Position numbers and translations under genes: made by a program | Notes under the pieces: generated by a model | What the model saw: only the letters and a program-made list of their open reading frames with translations | Databases searched by the model: none | Told to the model about the DNA's origin: nothing | Assembly (NCBI GenBank): GCA_001838165.1 | Contig: KV835914.1 | Span: 7,344-71,343 of the forward strand | DNA from: Actinomyces sp. HMSC035G02 | GTDB taxonomy: Bacteria; Actinomycetota; Actinomycetes; Actinomycetales; Actinomycetaceae | DNA length: 64,000 nt | Direction of reading: 5' to 3' | In this document: one piece after another, positions 27,795-37,284 of the stretch | How positions within the stretch are numbered: position 1 is the first letter of the stretch | How the letters are laid out: every line of letters starts with the position of its first letter

Positions 27795-29855
27795 TCAGAA
27801 GTACGCCTTCATCATGGACACCAGGTCGTAGCCGTAGTTCTTGGCTGCGGCCCAGCCGGTGCGGTTGGGGTTCTCCTGGATGCCCAGGTACTCGACCACG
27901 GGGGCCGCGCCCTTGCGCACGTAGGTGAAGCGCGGGTCGACAACCGTGTTCGCGAGCGACGCCGTGGTCACCGAGGAGTCCGCGTAGGCGCGCAGGTGCT
28001 GGACCTGGGCACGGATGCCGGTGCGCACGTCCGGGAAGGAGGCGCCCTTCGCACCGCCACCGACCGCGCCGATGCCGGAGAAGTTGTACTGGCTGACGGT
28101 CACGTCGCCGCCGAATCGCAGCCAGCCCGTCTCCTTCATGGCCTGGACGAAGACCAGCTCGGGGGACACACCCTCGGCCACCGCCTCGTCATAGACGATG
28201 GACGCGAAGTCACGGATCGTCTGTGCACCACCGGCGCTCAGGGCGCTCGGGTAGCTGTATCCGGCCTCGTCCCACGCCTCTTCCATGGCGTCGATGACCT
28301 CCGAGCGTGAGGCGGTGGGCGCACTCATGATGAGGCGCTGACCGGCTGCGTTCGTGACGGAGGCACTGCGCGAGGCGCTGCGGGAGGCCGCCGGAGCCTC
28401 GCTGCCGTCGGCGTAGCCGAGCCACGCGCCGGAGGAAGCGAAGGTGGATGCACGCCCCTCGACGGTGACCGTGCCCGTCGCCATCGCGCCCGAGCTCGGG
28501 TCCAGCCAGTACCAGGCACCATCCAGGAGCCAGCCGGTGCTCATCGCGCCGGAGGAGCCCAGGTAGTACCAGGTGTCGCCCACCTTGGTCCAGCCGGTCA
28601 CCATGGCACCGTCACCGTCCAGGTAGTACCACTTGCCGCCGTCGAGGAGCCAGCCGGTGACCATCTGTCCGCTGGGTCGCATGTAGTACCAACGGTTGTC
28701 ATCCTCAGTCAGCTGCCAGCCGGTGAGCATGCGCGCGTCGTCCTCGAAGAGGTACCAGGCACCGTCGACGTTGGTCCAGCCGATAGCGGCCGCACCGTCG
28801 GCGCGGAGCCAGTACCAGTTGTTGCCGTCCTTGAGCCAGCCGGTGACCATGACGCCGTCAGCGTTCATGTAGTACCAGGAGCCGGCGACCTTGACCCATC
28901 CGGTAGCCATGTCACCGTCGGGACGCAGGTAGTACCACTTGCCGCCTTCCTGCTTCCAACCCGTCACCATGGCGGTGGAGTCATCGAAGAAGTAGCGGCG
29001 TCCGTTGATGGTGGACCATCCGCGGATGGTGCGTTCGTCGGAGCCAGCCCAGTACCAGCGGCCACCGGCAGAGAACCAGCCGGTCTTGGCGGTGCCGTTA
29101 GAGATGAAGCTCCAGGAGTCGCCGACTGCGCGCCAGGCGCCCTTGCTCAGGCCGTACGCCTGGGCGATGCCCGTCGCGTCGGCGATGCCGAGGGAACGCA
29201 CGAAGCTCTCATCGCGCAGGAGCGCCGCGTCGGACGTCGAGGTGACGAAGGCGTGCTCGACGATGACGCCCGTCATATTCTCTTCGCGAGCCTGACGGAT
29301 GATCGCGTAGTAGTCGCCGGTGGAACCGTCCGGGTAGTCGTAGTAGGGGTTGTCACGCGTCTTGATGCCGCGATCAGCCAGTCCGAGGCCGGTCAGCTGC
29401 TTCTGGATAGCGTTGGCCAGGGTGCGTCCCTGGGTGTGGGTGCCGTAGTTGTACGAGGAAGAGTTCGCGTACCAGACCTCCGCACCCTTCGCGATGGGCG
29501 AGGCCGAGTTGAAGTGGATGGAGACGAGGGCGTCCGCATCCGCCGCGGCGGCCATGTCAACACGGCTGGACAGGTCGGTGCTGACGTTTTCCGAGGGGCG
29601 GGTGTCCGTCGTGCGAGTCATGACGACGCGCACGCCGTCGTAGCTTTCCAGTTCTTCCTTCAGGGCCAGCGAGACCGCGAGGGTCAGGTCCTTTTCACGC
29701 AGGCCGTTTGCGACCGCGCCGCTGTCGGAGCCGCCGTGCCCGGGGTCGATGGCAATCGTGATGCCTGCTGCGTGCGCGGGCGGCACGAGGGCCGCTGCGG
29801 CTGCGCCGAGGGCCAGGGTAAGCCCGGCGACGATGGTCCTCCACGAGGAGCGCAT
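27795..29855 (-). CDS. Autolysin: amidase, cell-wall-binding repeats, glucosaminidase
   Basis: The 686-residue secreted protein has a signal peptide (about 1-29, ending AHA-AG), an N-acetylmuramoyl-L-alanine amidase domain (about 30-215; zinc ligands in DPGHGG, REKDL, VSIHFNS and IVEHAF) and about ten choline-binding-type repeats of the form GWxxxxGxWYYLxxxGxMxTGW (about 228-470). A C-terminal glucosaminidase domain (about 515-686; catalytic Glu in QAMKETGWLRF) follows. It can cut peptidoglycan in both the peptide link and the glycan chain. The repeats suggest anchoring to a phosphocholine-like wall decoration. It stands alone with its own terminator. Confidence 0.9.
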   Translation of the reverse strand: MRSSWRTIVAGLTLALGAAAAALVPPAHAAGITIAIDPGHGGSDSGAVANGLREKDLTLAVSLALKEELESYDGVRVVMTRTTDTRPSENVSTDLSSRVDMAAAADADALVSIHFNSASPIAKGAEVWYANSSSYNYGTHTQGRTLANAIQKQLTGLGLADRGIKTRDNPYYDYPDGSTGDYYAIIRQAREENMTGVIVEHAFVTSTSDAALLRDESFVRSLGIADATGIAQAYGLSKGAWRAVGDSWSFISNGTAKTGWFSAGGRWYWAGSDERTIRGWSTINGRRYFFDDSTAMVTGWKQEGGKWYYLRPDGDMATGWVKVAGSWYYMNADGVMVTGWLKDGNNWYWLRADGAAAIGWTNVDGAWYLFEDDARMLTGWQLTEDDNRWYYMRPSGQMVTGWLLDGGKWYYLDGDGAMVTGWTKVGDTWYYLGSSGAMSTGWLLDGAWYWLDPSSGAMATGTVTVEGRASTFASSGAWLGYADGSEAPAASRSASRSASVTNAAGQRLIMSAPTASRSEVIDAMEEAWDEAGYSYPSALSAGGAQTIRDFASIVYDEAVAEGVSPELVFVQAMKETGWLRFGGDVTVSQYNFSGIGAVGGGAKGASFPDVRTGIRAQVQHLRAYADSSVTTASLANTVVDPRFTYVRKGAAPVVEYLGIQENPNRTGWAAAKNYGYDLVSMMKAYF

Positions 29856-29906
29856 AGTGATCCTTCATGTTGCTGATGTGACAGTCGTGATTGTAGATGC
29901 TTATGT

Positions 29907-29934
29907 TGTAACTGTAAACATGAGAATAGTTACA
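29907..29934. promoter_or_regulatory. Inverted repeat upstream of the autolysin gene
   Basis: TGTAACT and AGTTACA form 7-bp arms 14 bp apart in an AT-rich 150-bp gap, about 50-80 bp upstream of the autolysin start. The position suits an operator in its promoter region. No regulator is adjacent. Confidence 0.4.
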
Positions 29935-30003
29935 CACACGAACTGACATAAACTGAAGCGATAGCTATTTTGCATGTGAGACGAGGCCGGGGCCTCTCAG
30001 GGC

Positions 30004-31185
30004 CTACGCGAGCGCCGACCGAACCACCGCAGCCGCCGCAGCCGAGGAGGACGCGACCGATCGATGCTTGCGTACCCAGGCTCGCACCCCCTCGGACCCC
30101 GCCCAGGGAGCACTGCCCGACGCGACGGACACCATAGCCTCGGCGATCTTGTCAGCGTCGAGGCCGCACGCCACCCCGAGCCCAGCCTCCGCGACGTCGC
30201 GGGCGGCCTGACCGGGCCCCGCGTAGATGACGGGAGTGCCCTGCGCGAGGGAGGCGAGGATCTTCGTCGGATACGCGTAGTCGTATCCGCCCGGTCGCAA
30301 CGAGGCGAGAGTCGCGGTGGCTCGCGCCATCCACCGGTCCGCCTCCGCGGCGCTGACTGTGGGGATCATCTCGACGCCGGCCACGCCGCGCGAGCGATCG
30401 GCAAGGGCTTCCCATCCACTCCCCTGCCCCACGAACACGAGGCGCGCGTCCCCGAGCCGCGCTCGCGCGCGTTCGAAGGCGTCGACGAAGGCCTCGGGGG
30501 CCAGCCACTGGGCGACCGTGCCCGCGTAGACGAAGACTGGACCGTCGCAGGCGGGGAATCCCTCGGGGGTGCCGTCGGCCACCGTGTCGGGCACGCGCAC
30601 GCCGTTGGGGACGACCACAACGTCCCGAGCCCCCAGGTCACGAGCACGACGTGCGACGCCATCGGAGACAGCAATGACGCGGCGGGCACCACGCAGCGCG
30701 AAGGACTCCAGGCCCGCGACCGCGCGCACGACGAGGCCGGACACACCCGCGAGCGCGGCAGCGTCCGAGACGATGTCGGCGCAGTAGTAGACGTAGGGGA
30801 CGCGGCGAGCCGCGCAGGCGATGCGCACCGCAGCTCCGGTCGTCGGCGGAGGTTCGGAGACAACGACGTCCGGGCGGGGGCCGGTGAGCAGCCTGGCGAC
30901 AAGAGGGACATCGAAAGACATATAGGAGACGTATCCGCGCACCGCTCCCGTGCGGTCTCGCAGGACGGGGGCGCGGCGCACCTCGACGAGGCCGCGCCCC
31001 TCCCCCGGCTCAGCGCCGCCGTCTACGAGCTGGCGGGCGTCGCGGGCGACGGAGGGAGCCAGGCACGAGGTGAGGACCCGGACCCTGTCGCCGCCTGCGG
31101 CGAGCGCGCGGGCGAGCGCCCCGAGGCGCAGCGCGGCGGCCGTCGGCTCGGGTGTAAAGGTGCGGGTCGCCAGAGTGACTAGCAT
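30004..31185 (-). CDS. GT4 family glycosyltransferase
   Basis: From the ATG at 31185 the protein has 393 residues in a GT-B fold. The N-terminal half begins MLVTLATRTFTPEPTAAALRL; the C-terminal nucleotide-binding half includes VFVYAGTVAQWLAPE and a late YPTKILASLAQGTPVIYAGPG, matching the WcaL/RfaB-type pattern. It overlaps the dehydrogenase gene upstream by seven bases, so the two are coupled. It probably adds one sugar to the surface glycan made by this cluster; donor and acceptor cannot be read from the sequence. Confidence 0.82.
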   Translation of the reverse strand: MLVTLATRTFTPEPTAAALRLGALARALAAGGDRVRVLTSCLAPSVARDARQLVDGGAEPGEGRGLVEVRRAPVLRDRTGAVRGYVSYMSFDVPLVARLLTGPRPDVVVSEPPPTTGAAVRIACAARRVPYVYYCADIVSDAAALAGVSGLVVRAVAGLESFALRGARRVIAVSDGVARRARDLGARDVVVVPNGVRVPDTVADGTPEGFPACDGPVFVYAGTVAQWLAPEAFVDAFERARARLGDARLVFVGQGSGWEALADRSRGVAGVEMIPTVSAAEADRWMARATATLASLRPGGYDYAYPTKILASLAQGTPVIYAGPGQAARDVAEAGLGVACGLDADKIAEAMVSVASGSAPWAGSEGVRAWVRKHRSVASSSAAAAAVVRSALA

Positions 31186-32483
31186 GCGGGGGCGCTTCCC
31201 CCGCCGATCGTGATGCGCGGCGTGCCGGCCCAGGCCTCGGGTGAGGTGACGGCGCGGCCGTCGACGAGGAGGCGCACGCCGGGCAGGTCGGCGGGGGTCA
31301 GGTCCCGGTAGGCGGCGTGGTCGGCCTGGACGATGGCGACGTCCACCGGCTCGCCGAGGTGGTAGGCGTCCCACCCGAAGGCTGCCAGCTCATCGTCCGA
31401 ATACAACGGGTCGTGCACGCTCACCTGCGCCCCGGCCTCGCGTAGCGCGTCGACAACACCAAAAACACCGGAGAATGCGGTTTCCTTGACCCCGCCTCGG
31501 TAGGCGGCGCCCAGGACCGCGACGCGCAGGCCGTCCAGGGACCCCAACAGGGCGGCGGCGCGGGAGACCGCGTAGGCGGGCATGGCGGCGTTCGCTGCGC
31601 GCGCTGCGGACACGACGGTCGCGTCCGGATCGCCGGCCAGGTACAGGCGCGGGTAGACGGGGATGCAGTGACCGCCGACCGCGATACCGGGCCGGTGGAT
31701 GTGCGAGTAGGGCTGGGAGTTGCAGGCCTCGATCACGCGCGCGACGTCGATGCCGGCCGCATCCGCGTAACGCGCGAACTGGTTGGCCAGGCCGATGTTG
31801 ACGTCCCGGTAGGTGGTCTCGGCAAGCTTGGCCATCTCGGCGGCCTCGGCCCCGCCCATGGGCCACACGCCGTTGGGGCGCGGCAGATCGTCGCGCTGAT
31901 CGAAGGAGAGGACGGCCTCGTAAAAGGAAACGCCGCGCGCCTCGCCGGATTCGCGCAGGCCCCCCACGAGCTTCGGGTAGCGGGCCAGGTCGGCGAAGAC
32001 GCGGCCGGTGAGGACGCGCTCGGGCGAGAACACCACGTCGAAGTCGCGGCCCTCGATCAGGCCGGAGACCTCCTCGATGAGGGGCTTGTATCGACCGCGC
32101 GTCGTGCCCACGGGCAGGGGCGTTTCGTAGGAGACGAGGGTGCCGGGCGTGAGGTGGGCGGCCATGGAGCGGGTGGCGGCGTCCATAATGGTGAAATCCG
32201 GGCGACTCTCGTCATCGACGACGAGGGGCACGACCATGACGACCGCGTCGGCGCCGGGGATCGCCTCGGCGTACTCGGTCGTGGCGTGCAGGGTGCCGGA
32301 GGAGGCGAGCGGGGGCAGATACTCGCCCAAGTGCGCCTCGCCCGGGAAAGGTTCGACCCCCTCGTTAATGAGGGCGACCACGCGGGGGTTCACGTCCACG
32401 CCGACGACGGTGTGCCCGCCGCGCGCGTAGTGCACCGCCAGCGGCAAACCGATCTTGCCCATGCCGACGACCGCGATGCGCAT
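31179..32483 (-). CDS. UDP-N-acetylhexosamine 6-dehydrogenase (WbpA/WecC type)
   Basis: The 434-residue enzyme starts MRIAVVGMGKIGLPLAV (Rossmann loop) and has the UDP-sugar dehydrogenase catalytic cysteine in VGGHCIPVYP, with PxxxG and VVFSPER segments. Such enzymes oxidise C6 of UDP-GlcNAc or UDP-ManNAc to the uronic acid with two NAD. Because the cluster also has WbpB-, WbpE- and WbpD-like genes, I favour UDP-GlcNAc as substrate. The ATG at 32483 follows AAAGGGGAG; the gene diverges from a glycosyltransferase at 32557. Confidence 0.85.
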   Translation of the reverse strand: MRIAVVGMGKIGLPLAVHYARGGHTVVGVDVNPRVVALINEGVEPFPGEAHLGEYLPPLASSGTLHATTEYAEAIPGADAVVMVVPLVVDDESRPDFTIMDAATRSMAAHLTPGTLVSYETPLPVGTTRGRYKPLIEEVSGLIEGRDFDVVFSPERVLTGRVFADLARYPKLVGGLRESGEARGVSFYEAVLSFDQRDDLPRPNGVWPMGGAEAAEMAKLAETTYRDVNIGLANQFARYADAAGIDVARVIEACNSQPYSHIHRPGIAVGGHCIPVYPRLYLAGDPDATVVSAARAANAAMPAYAVSRAAALLGSLDGLRVAVLGAAYRGGVKETAFSGVFGVVDALREAGAQVSVHDPLYSDDELAAFGWDAYHLGEPVDVAIVQADHAAYRDLTPADLPGVRLLVDGRAVTSPEAWAGTPRITIGGGSAPAC

Positions 32484-32556
32484 GCGGCTCCCCTTTCCGT
32501 CTCCGGCCTCGTTGTTCCCCTCCAGTGTAGTGCCCCACCCCACCTACAATGGGGGC

Positions 32557-33675
32557 GTGGATCGCGCGCTCAATCTCCTGCTCTACCCGTCGAACCTGGC
32601 CTCGCCCGGTCGCCTGGTCAAGATCGCGCGTTCGCTGTCCCCGCTTTTCTCGCGCACCCACGTCGTCGGTATCGACCAGGGCGAGCTCCCCGCGGACGAG
32701 GCCGTGGCCCCCACCGTGCGCCTCACGCGGATTCGGGGTGCATCCCTGGGTGCGCCCTTGGGCGGTCCGAGGGTCGTCGTGGCGTGGGGCGTGCGCGTGT
32801 ACCGGCGGTTCGCGAGGCAGCGCGTCGCGGCGGTGTCCGCGCAGAACCTGTTCCTGCTGCCCCTCGCGTACGCGTTGGCGCGGCGCACGGGCGCGGTGTT
32901 TGCGTACAACGCGCACGAGTTGGAGACGGAGACGGTGGGGTCGGCGGGCCTGCGCCAGCGCCTCCAGCGCGTCATCGAGCGCCGCTATATCCACCGGGCG
33001 GACGTGGTGTCCGTGGTCAACGAGTCGATCGCGCAGTGGTACCGCGAGGCCTACCCGGGCGTGGATCCAGTCGTCGTCACGAACGCTCCGACGGGCGCGG
33101 AGGGAGTCATCGACCTGCGCGCGCAGCTGGGGATCCCGGAGGGAGCGCTGCTGTACCTGCATTCGGGTTACCTGGCGCCGGGGCGCAATATTCCGTTGAT
33201 TCTGCGCGCTTTTGAGCAGGCGAGCGACGCGCACATCGTCTTCGTCGGTGCGGGCGCCCTGCTGCCCGAGGTCGAGCGGGCCGTAGCAGCCCACCCGAAC
33301 ATCCACCACCTGCCGCCCGTGGAGCCGAACCAGGTCCTCGCCATGACGCGCGGGGCCGACGTGGCGCTGTGCCTCATCGAGTCCGGGTGCCTGTCGCACC
33401 GCATCTCCACGCCCAACAAGATGATGGAGGCCTTCGCGGCGGGGGTGCCTGCGCTGTGTTCTCCCCTGTCCGAGGCCCGCCGATACCTGGGCGATCAGGC
33501 CGCCACGTGGGTGCTGGAGGATCCGGAGCGCGACCTCGTTTCTGCTGTGGAGTCCATCACGCGAGAGGACATTGAATCCTTCACCGCTCCCACGATCCCC
33601 ACCTGGGAGGAGGGGGCGGCGCGCCTGCGCGAGGCCTACGAGCGGGCTCTCGCCGCGCGAGCAACACATCAATAG
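32557..33675 (+). CDS. GT4-like glycosyltransferase
   Basis: I take the GTG at 32557, giving 372 residues starting with DRALNLLLYPSNLASPGRL. The GT-B fold shows in LEVEL features such as FAYNAHELETET in the acceptor half, VNESIAQWY, then YLHSGYLAPGRNIPL and HIVFVGAGALLPEVE in the nucleotide half, with NKMMEAFAAGVPAL near the end. It is a single gene facing the dehydrogenase promoter. It converges with the flippase gene across repeat copy B. Sugar specificity is unknown. Confidence 0.8.
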   Translation: MDRALNLLLYPSNLASPGRLVKIARSLSPLFSRTHVVGIDQGELPADEAVAPTVRLTRIRGASLGAPLGGPRVVVAWGVRVYRRFARQRVAAVSAQNLFLLPLAYALARRTGAVFAYNAHELETETVGSAGLRQRLQRVIERRYIHRADVVSVVNESIAQWYREAYPGVDPVVVTNAPTGAEGVIDLRAQLGIPEGALLYLHSGYLAPGRNIPLILRAFEQASDAHIVFVGAGALLPEVERAVAAHPNIHHLPPVEPNQVLAMTRGADVALCLIESGCLSHRISTPNKMMEAFAAGVPALCSPLSEARRYLGDQAATWVLEDPERDLVSAVESITREDIESFTAPTIPTWEEGAARLREAYERALAARATHQ

Positions 33676-33678
33676 TTC

Positions 33679-33804
33679 CCCCAAAATCTCGCACGTAATT
33701 TGGGTTCACTAAATTTTCTTAGCGCCGCTAAAAACTGCAGAATATCAGCACTTTTGATCGTCCATAGATTCGGACCACATGGGAATTACGTGCGACTTTT
33801 GGGG
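33679..33804. repeat. Palindrome-ended intergenic element, copy B
   Basis: The core (33690-33794) starts CGCACGTAATT and ends AATTACGTGCG. Here the palindrome extends outward with CCCCAAAA and TTTTGGGG, so the whole could fold as a long hairpin between two converging genes and act as a bidirectional terminator. Its interior aligns with the reverse complement of copy A at 24705-24807. Confidence 0.82.
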
Positions 33805-33812
33805 AGGGGCCA

Positions 33813-35096
33813 TCACGAGGCCTGCAGCCGCTGCCCGTCGCCGCGGTCGTAGGCACGCGCCGTCAGGGCAACCATCGCCAACATGCCCACCAGCAGAATG
33901 GCCATGAGGCCGCCCAGCACCGCGACCGTGGCCTCCACGCCGTAGGGGCTGCACGCGAGCCAGATCAGCGGCACCACGCAGTACACGCACGCGAAGGCCA
34001 GCATGCGGCGCTGGTGGTAGGTCGCGACGAACACGTTGGACAGCGGCGAGGTCGCGACCGTGAGGGCTAGCCAGGGGGCCAGGGAGCGCGCGAAGTATCC
34101 GGCCGCTTCCCAGCGCGCCCCGAAGACAAGGGGGAAGAGCGCGGGGCTCACCCACGCGAGCAGGGCGAACACGGGGATCGAGCACGCCAGCGCGACGCCG
34201 CCGACCCGCACGACGACTCGGGTCATCTCACCGGGCGGGGTGTCCGACAGGCGCGGCAGGTACACCTGCGACAGCGCCCCCGCGATGAGGGCAACCGGGG
34301 CCTGCAGGGCCAGCCACGCCATGTTGAATTGGCCGAGCGAGGCCACGGAATACGTGGCGATGAGCATCGGGATCGCGCTCGTGCGCACCGCGTCGACGAC
34401 GACGTTGGGCACTCCCACGAGGGCCATCTTGCGGTAGCGCGAGGCCACCTCGCGCAGGGTCGGATCCTCAGCCTCGCGCTCGCGGGCATCGCGGGCGCGC
34501 CACGACAGGTAGGCGACGGCGAGGCCCTGGCCCGCGATCGTCGCCCCAATCGCCGCACCCAAGCCGCCGCCAGCCAGGAAACCGCACACCAGCTGTAAGA
34601 CCGCGATCCCAAGCGCCCGCACGACGGAGGAACTCGCGATCGCCTGGAAGCGGCGGTGGCGGGTCAGCCAGTAGGAGCACACCTGCCCCTGCGCCAGGAA
34701 CAGGACGGACACGCCGACGGCGAGCATCCAGCCCGCGAGCGCGCTTCCGTAGCGCGCGCGCACCCACGGCCATGCGGCGGCCGCAATCAGGGTGGCCAGT
34801 GCGGAGGCGACCAGCACGCAGCGCGAGGCCAGGCGGGCCAGGGACCGGGCCGAGGCCTCGTCCCCCGGGGCGGGCAGGACGATGCTCAGGTCGAAGCGGG
34901 CTCCCGCGACGGCGGCACCGAGCGTCGCAGCGGACGTGAAGATGCCCAGATACCCCAGGTCCGTGTCCGTGTAGAGGCGGGCGATGCCGATCTGGGCGAC
35001 GAAGGCGATGACTTGGGCGAGGAGGGTACCGCCAAGGAGGGTGAGCACCTGCGCGAGGACGCCTGAGCGGGCGGGGCGGGCAGGTGCGTTCGTCAT
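33813..35096 (-). CDS. Oligosaccharide flippase (Wzx-like, MOP superfamily)
   Basis: The 427-residue protein is almost wholly hydrophobic with about twelve to fourteen predicted helices. It has the MOP/Wzx-type N-terminus (LTLLGGTLLAQVIAFVAQIGIARLYTDTDLGYLGIF), followed by a charged loop region. Flippases of this class move lipid-linked repeat units across the membrane. Its place among glycosyltransferases and sugar-modifying genes supports export of the cluster's glycan. Confidence 0.85.
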   Translation of the reverse strand: MTNAPARPARSGVLAQVLTLLGGTLLAQVIAFVAQIGIARLYTDTDLGYLGIFTSAATLGAAVAGARFDLSIVLPAPGDEASARSLARLASRCVLVASALATLIAAAAWPWVRARYGSALAGWMLAVGVSVLFLAQGQVCSYWLTRHRRFQAIASSSVVRALGIAVLQLVCGFLAGGGLGAAIGATIAGQGLAVAYLSWRARDAREREAEDPTLREVASRYRKMALVGVPNVVVDAVRTSAIPMLIATYSVASLGQFNMAWLALQAPVALIAGALSQVYLPRLSDTPPGEMTRVVVRVGGVALACSIPVFALLAWVSPALFPLVFGARWEAAGYFARSLAPWLALTVATSPLSNVFVATYHQRRMLAFACVYCVVPLIWLACSPYGVEATVAVLGGLMAILLVGMLAMVALTARAYDRGDGQRLQAS

Positions 35097-35186
35097 GGAC
35101 TCATTTAATCACCTGGGGCGCGCGGCTTGCCCCTAGGATGGTGGCATGCCCGCTCACCGATCCGCGCCCGCCCTCGGGTGGAACTC

Positions 35187-36290
35187 GTGAGGGTCGCCCT
35201 GACGAAGGGGACCCTGCTGGTTCCCCCGACCTACTTCGCGCTCTCGCACGCCCTCGCGATGCCGGAGCTCGATTGGCGGGTCTTCACGCTCGCGGCGCGC
35301 ATTACCGATCCGGCAGTCACGATCCCCGTCGACGAGGCCGCACCCCGCGCGCTCGGCGGCCCGGTCCCCGTTCGCGTGGCCGCGCAGGCACGAGGCCTGG
35401 GTCGGATGCGCCGCGCGATCGCCGCGTGGGGTCCGGACCTTATCCACCAGCATCAGGCGACATGGTCCCTGCCGGCCGTGGGCGCCGCGCGGGAGACGGG
35501 AGCACCCCTCGTGGTGACGCTGCACGGCGGGGATGCCTACCCGAGGCTCGGGCGCGGCGCGGGTGCCGCGTGGAACGCGCGCAACCGCACGGCCGCCTTC
35601 GAGGGCGCGAGCCGGCTGCTGGCTGTCTCCCGGTACCTGGCGGACGTCGCATTAGAAGCGGGCGCCGATCCGAAGCGCCTGAGCGTGCACTATCAGGGCG
35701 TGGACACGCACTGGTGGACGCCCGCCCCGACCACAGCAGAATCGCGAGAGGAACCCATCGTCCTGTTCGTGGGCGCGCTCAGCTGCCTCAAAGGGGTGGA
35801 CGACCTGGCACGGGCATCAGCCACGCTCGCGGGGCGTCGCCCGCACCGCCTCGTGCTCGTCGGAGACGGCCCGCTGGAGGCGGGCCTGCGCGCGCATGCA
35901 CCCGACCACGTGACGTTCGCGGGACGGCTGGATCGCGAGGGCGTACGCGACTGGATGCGCCGCGCCCACGTCCTCGTCCTGCCCACGAAGCCGACGCAGG
36001 GACGACAGGAGGCCGCGGGACTCGTCCTCCTCGAGGCGCAGGCGTGCGGCGTTCCCGTCATCGCCTATTCCACGGGCGGCACGCCGGAGATGATCACGCC
36101 CGGCGCCTCGATGCTTTCGCAGGAGCGCTCGCCGGAGGCCCTGGCCCGCTCCATCGACGAGGCCTTGGCCTGGTCGGCAGACGAGCGCGCGGATCGCGGG
36201 GCGGCGTGCCGGGCGTGGGTGAAGGAGGAGCGCTCGCTGCGCGGATCCGTGGATCAGCTGCGTGCGATCTACGCCGACGTGACCCGTTAG
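35187..36290 (+). CDS. GT4 family glycosyltransferase
   Basis: From the GTG at 35187 the protein has 367 residues. It shows the GT4 pattern: LIHQHQATWSLPAV and VTLHGGDAYPR in the acceptor half, IVLFVGALSCLKGVDDL, HRLVLVGDGPLEAGL, and EAQACGVPVIAYSTGGTPEMI with the E-x7-E type motif in the donor half. It lies between the flippase and the WbpB-like gene and converges with the latter, leaving nine bases between stops. The sugar transferred is unknown. Confidence 0.85.
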   Translation: MRVALTKGTLLVPPTYFALSHALAMPELDWRVFTLAARITDPAVTIPVDEAAPRALGGPVPVRVAAQARGLGRMRRAIAAWGPDLIHQHQATWSLPAVGAARETGAPLVVTLHGGDAYPRLGRGAGAAWNARNRTAAFEGASRLLAVSRYLADVALEAGADPKRLSVHYQGVDTHWWTPAPTTAESREEPIVLFVGALSCLKGVDDLARASATLAGRRPHRLVLVGDGPLEAGLRAHAPDHVTFAGRLDREGVRDWMRRAHVLVLPTKPTQGRQEAAGLVLLEAQACGVPVIAYSTGGTPEMITPGASMLSQERSPEALARSIDEALAWSADERADRGAACRAWVKEERSLRGSVDQLRAIYADVTR

Positions 36291-36299
36291 CGCCGCGCT

Positions 36300-37283
36300 C
36301 TACAGGTCGACGGAACGCCCGGACGAAGCCGAGGACAAGATGGCCTCGACGACGCGCAGGTTTTCCAGGGCCTCGTCCATGGTGACGTGCTCGGCGCCCA
36401 CGCCGAGGATCGCGTCGCGGAAGCGCTCGTGTTCGAGGGCGAGGGGCTCTCGCTTGGTGAGCGCGTAGCGCACGACCTGGCCCTCGCTCACCCCGCGGAA
36501 GGCGGCGATGGCATCCCATTGCAGGGGCGCGTGGCCGTTCTCGTAGAAGGTCAGGTCCCCCATCGCGGTGTCTGCAACGAGGGCGCCGCGCTCTCCCGTC
36601 ACGATCGTCGTGCGGTCCTTGTAGGGGGTCAGCCAGTTGACAAGGTGGTTGACGAGGATGCCGCCTGCGAGCACGCCCGAGGCGACCATCATGTCCTCGT
36701 GAGGCCGCCCCGAGCGCGCGGACGTGCGCGCGTAGATGCTCTCGTAGGGGGCGCCGGCCACCCAGGCAGCCAGGTCTACGTCGTGCGTGGCCAGGTCTTT
36801 CACCACGCCGACGTCGCTGATGCGGGCGGGGAAGGGCGACTGGCGGCGCGTCGCGATCTGCTCGATCTCGCCGAGCTGGCCCTGCGCGATCCGCCTGCGC
36901 ATGTCGATGAGCGCCGGGTTGCAGCGCTCGACGTAGCCGACGGCACCGACGAGGCCCGCGGATGCGAAGGCGTCTCGGATACGGCGGCCCGCCTCCACGC
37001 TCGTGGCGAGGGGCTTTTCGACCAGGGTGTGCACCCCGGCCTCGGCCAGCGCCAGGGCTGCGGCCTCGTGGTGGGCGGTGGGCGCGGCGATGATCGCGGC
37101 GTCGATGCCGGCCTCGATGAGTTCCTCGACGCCGCCCAGGACGGGCAGGTCGCCGGCAACGCCGAAGCGGTCGCCGCCCGGGTCCGCGAGGGCGACGAGG
37201 TCCACGCCGGCAGTGGCACGAGCGTTGCGCACGTGGTGTCGGCCCATCGAGCCGATGCCGAGGATGCCGAGGCGAATACTCAT
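36300..37283 (-). CDS. Gfo/Idh/MocA oxidoreductase (WbpB-like)
   Basis: The 327-residue protein starts with a Rossmann loop (LGILGIGSMGRHH) and carries the Gfo/Idh EKP motif (LVEKPLAT). In the Wbp pathway the matching enzyme oxidises C3 of UDP-GlcNAcA, giving the 3-keto sugar for the aminotransferase. The next gene upstream is exactly that DegT-type aminotransferase, two bases away, and then an acyltransferase in overlap. That gene order is the main evidence for the specific function. Confidence 0.82.
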   Translation of the reverse strand: MSIRLGILGIGSMGRHHVRNARATAGVDLVALADPGGDRFGVAGDLPVLGGVEELIEAGIDAAIIAAPTAHHEAAALALAEAGVHTLVEKPLATSVEAGRRIRDAFASAGLVGAVGYVERCNPALIDMRRRIAQGQLGEIEQIATRRQSPFPARISDVGVVKDLATHDVDLAAWVAGAPYESIYARTSARSGRPHEDMMVASGVLAGGILVNHLVNWLTPYKDRTTIVTGERGALVADTAMGDLTFYENGHAPLQWDAIAAFRGVSEGQVVRYALTKREPLALEHERFRDAILGVGAEHVTMDEALENLRVVEAILSSASSGRSVDL

Positions 37284-37284
37284 G

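Noticed and set aside
32365..33684. A 439-codon frame on the minus strand
   Set aside because: It is antisense to a clear glycosyltransferase and lacks any recognisable motif.
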